A stretch of DNA of 64,000 bases from positions 464,538-528,537 of the forward strand of contig BJOX01000311.1 of NCBI GenBank assembly GCA_009731375.1. Reading direction: 5' to 3'. Shown here one piece after another: positions 62,537-64,000 of this stretch. How positions within the stretch are numbered: position 1 is the stretch's first letter; each line of letters begins with the position of its first letter. A program made the translations under genes and the position numbers. The notes beneath the pieces are model-generated. The model did not search any database. It had not been told where the DNA came from and was given only the letters and a program-made list of their open reading frames with translations. Source of the stretch: Paulinella micropora. Taxonomy: Eukaryota; Cercozoa; Imbricatea; Euglyphida.

Positions 62537-62833
62537 ATGTATATTTTCTTAATGATTAATACGAATGCTTATTTTATGTTAATAAGGCTTAAAAGTGGTG
62601 GGCAGGATTTGGTGCCATGGCCCCATTTTTTGCCCGATTTTTTTTTTAATTTCCAATTGAAATCCATTTTTTATATGGATTTTATAATTTTTTTTGGGCA
62701 GGATTTGGGGCCATGGCCCCATTTTTTGCCCGCCCTTTTTTGGCTTCTTTTTTATGTTTTGTTGCTTCCTCTTTGTTTCACATGGATATTATATATTTTC
62801 TTTTTTTCTTTCAAAAAAGAAAAAAAAGAATAA
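62537..62833 (+). CDS. Possible small membrane protein (right copy)
   Basis: Identical to 50307-50603, 49 bp after the helicase stop. Same reservations: its frame crosses the two 36-bp repeats, which give it two PWPHFLP units. Confidence 0.3.
   Translation: MYIFLMINTNAYFMLIRLKSGGQDLVPWPHFLPDFFFNFQLKSIFYMDFIIFFGQDLGPWPHFLPALFWLLFYVLLLPLCFTWILYIFFFSFKKEKKE
62600..62731. repeat. Paired 36-bp palindromic repeats (right arm)
   Basis: Mirror copies of 50409-50540 at 62600-62635 and 62696-62731, each with the GGGGCCATGG core (one carries GGTGCC instead of GGGGCC). Confidence 0.75.
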
Positions 62834-62864
62834 GAATTGACCGAAGGATAATAACATATACGCC

Positions 62865-62897
62865 ACCGCGTCCCGACCGCGTCCCGACCGCGTCCCG
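62865..62897. repeat. Three tandem 11-bp repeats (right arm)
   Basis: ACCGCGTCCCG three times, complement of the left-arm unit, ending 4 bp before ATG 62902. Confidence 0.7.
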
Positions 62898-62901
62898 ATA
62901 A

Positions 62902-63129
62902 ATGGCCGACATTATCAAACGACTGCCGACCGAACTACGGGATTACATAGAGAGTTTTATATACGGGGATATCGTGTATCATAACTGCGATTTGTGCGAT
63001 TGTTGCGGGATATCGTTTGCTTTCGTTGATAATCCGATTTATCGTATATGTGATACGGGTCTAATGTATGAAACCGCGATATTTTGCTCTAAAAAATGTT
63101 TAAATGCTTTTGTTATGGAAGACCCTTAA
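62902..63129 (+). CDS. Small F-box-like/FCS-type zinc protein (right copy)
   Basis: Identical to 50011-50238: LPTELRDYIESF helix, then CDLCDCCG and FCSKKC cysteines. Preceded by the 11-bp tandem repeats. Confidence 0.5.
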   Translation: MADIIKRLPTELRDYIESFIYGDIVYHNCDLCDCCGISFAFVDNPIYRICDTGLMYETAIFCSKKCLNAFVMEDP

Positions 63130-63415
63130 TTATACGATGTCTTTTATTGACAATCTGGACCAATTAATATATTTGATGAATATTGTCAATACGCGACGAC
63201 TTCACGAAAATAAGGGTTTAATCCCGTGTCAAACGATTGACACACTTTATAAATAAATAAACCGCTATCATAAACCAATAATTGATGAATTATTGTATAA
63301 AAAAAGTATTGATAGATTAAAACAAATGGCCTTACAAATTGAACATACATTTGATAATCGAATGTGATAATTACGAATGACTTGTTTGAAAAAAAAGAAT
63401 ACATAATTATAAGAG

Positions 63416-63802
63416 ATGTCAAAATGCCGAGTATGTGATGCCGTCCTTAAATCTAAAATTGATTTGGTAATCCACACAGCCCGCACACACACCACACACG
63501 ACACATTGAAATTTTTGAAGGCCTTGAACGAATGCTTAAACGAGATTATAACAACACCAACAACCACAGAAGAAACATTTCAAAATATCTCTCAAATCAA
63601 AAACTATTTGAACGCAACAACACCCGACACATACGCACAATTAATCAAAATAAAAGACAATCTTCAACGATTGCCAACGAATGAAAAATCTAAAGCAATG
63701 ATTGAAGAATACGAAAATATATTGTATTCCTACATGTCCAACATACGACCCGCTATTGACGAGATAATTACGAGTGCCACCACAACCACAAATAAATTAT
63801 AA
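63416..63802 (+). CDS. Small protein with N-terminal C2H2-type finger (right copy)
   Basis: Identical to 49338-49724: single finger CRVCDAVLKSKIDLVIHTAR with HTH, then a Thr-rich helical body. Region 63130-63415 before it holds AT-rich intergenic sequence without another supported gene. Confidence 0.6.
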   Translation: MSKCRVCDAVLKSKIDLVIHTARTHTTHDTLKFLKALNECLNEIITTPTTTEETFQNISQIKNYLNATTPDTYAQLIKIKDNLQRLPTNEKSKAMIEEYENILYSYMSNIRPAIDEIITSATTTTNKL

Positions 63803-63805
63803 TAA

Positions 63806-63971
63806 TTTCGTTAGTCCAGACAACAGAAACCGCCATGAAACAACTATTTTTTTTTCGTTAGTCCAGACCCAATGAGATAATTTCGTTAGCACTTTTACCC
63901 CGCAACCAGTTAAAAATCAGGGTCCGCGACACCAATTTTCGGACGGCGGGACGCTTTTTGCTTCCGTCCCG
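63806..63971. repeat. TTTCGTTAGTCCAGAC repeats and GC hairpin (right arm)
   Basis: 16-mers at 63806-63821 and 63853-63868, a partial TTTCGTTAG at 63881-63889, then the CGGGACG/CGTCCCG hairpin at 63947-63971. Mirror of 49169-49334. Confidence 0.5.
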
Positions 63972-64000
63972 AGCGGTCAAAGTTGTTTCCGCCCTTCCGT

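Larger units (their letters stand above)
46636..64000. mobile_element. Putative hairpin-ended, protelomerase-encoding linear replicon or virus
   Basis: An AT-rich block with its own gene style: short AT-rich promoters, intact replication genes, zinc-finger proteins. It runs from a hairpin-like palindrome through a protelomerase-like gene, an inverted arm (49140-53596), a 5947-bp core and the opposite arm (59544 to the window end). If the left palindrome is a terminus and the arms are symmetric, the right terminus would fall near 66351, giving about 19.6 kb; that is arithmetic from the mirror axis (coordinate sum 113140), not observation. No capsid gene was recognised, so it may be a plasmid-like element, a satellite, or part of a larger viral genome. 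Confidence 0.55.
59544..64000 (+). repeat. Right arm of the large inverted repeat (to window end)
   Basis: Partner of 49140-53596. It still matches at the last base of the window, so the arm continues beyond it. It carries identical copies of all arm genes and repeats. Confidence 0.95.

Noticed and set aside
49140-64000. Inverted arms as a simple foldback-read artefact
   Set aside because: A 5.9-kb unique core separates them and at least two substitutions distinguish the arms; an artefact would be identical and without such a spacer. Still to be excluded by reads.

Overview
The window is eukaryotic nuclear DNA, probably from an alga or another protist. It carries spliced retroelement genes (GT...AG introns with a TACTAAT-like branch point), DIRS-type and Ty1/copia-type retrotransposons, a tRNA-derived SINE and two virus-derived elements. 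I found no complete host gene and cannot name the species. Nearly every long reading frame is cut by one-base shifts, many of them in homopolymers. Part of this is decay, but an assembly from indel-prone reads would look the same, so 'broken' is a provisional label throughout. Gaps of N lie at 1560-1569, 11409-11418, 39504-39513, 45886-45895 and 46943-47436.

Layout. (1) 108-14996: two diverged DIRS-like tyrosine-recombinase retrotransposons, head to tail on the minus strand. Each has spliced gag, reverse transcriptase/RNase H and tyrosine recombinase, plus direct repeats. (2) 14997-18930: mostly featureless, with one minus-strand ORF carrying an internal TAG. (3) About 18931-29696: a degraded Polinton/polinton-like-virus (PLV) element with protein-primed DNA polymerase B, lipase, GIY-YIG nuclease, fibre-like protein, double-jelly-roll major capsid, penton-like minor capsid and adenain/Ulp1-like protease. 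No packaging ATPase was seen. (4) 29675-45130: Ty1/copia remnants (one RNase H end, one element truncated before the reverse transcriptase, one nearly full length) and a SINE with a clear 15-bp target-site duplication. (5) 45762-46560: two more SINE copies inside (TAA)n tracts.

(6) 46636-64000 is the most remarkable part. A 307-bp near-perfect palindrome with an AT-rich mispaired centre lies next to a protelomerase-like recombinase gene, with an N gap between them. These are followed by two nearly identical inverted arms of at least 4457 bp (49140-53596 and 59544-64000). Each arm holds a complete primase-polymerase/SF3 helicase, two or three small genes and paired 36-bp palindromic repeats. 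The arms flank a 5.95-kb unique core with zinc-finger proteins, a YqaJ-like exonuclease and a protein joining 16 C2H2 fingers to a Vsr/PD-(D/E)XK-like nuclease, in effect a natural zinc-finger nuclease. Several genes share a 28-29-bp motif that ends exactly at the ATG.

My inference is that region 6 is a linear, hairpin-ended, protelomerase-resolved replicon or virus with long inverted repeats. The helicase would replicate it, the recombinase would resolve its telomeres, and the nucleases would serve recombination or target cutting. The right end lies outside the window, so this cannot be closed here.
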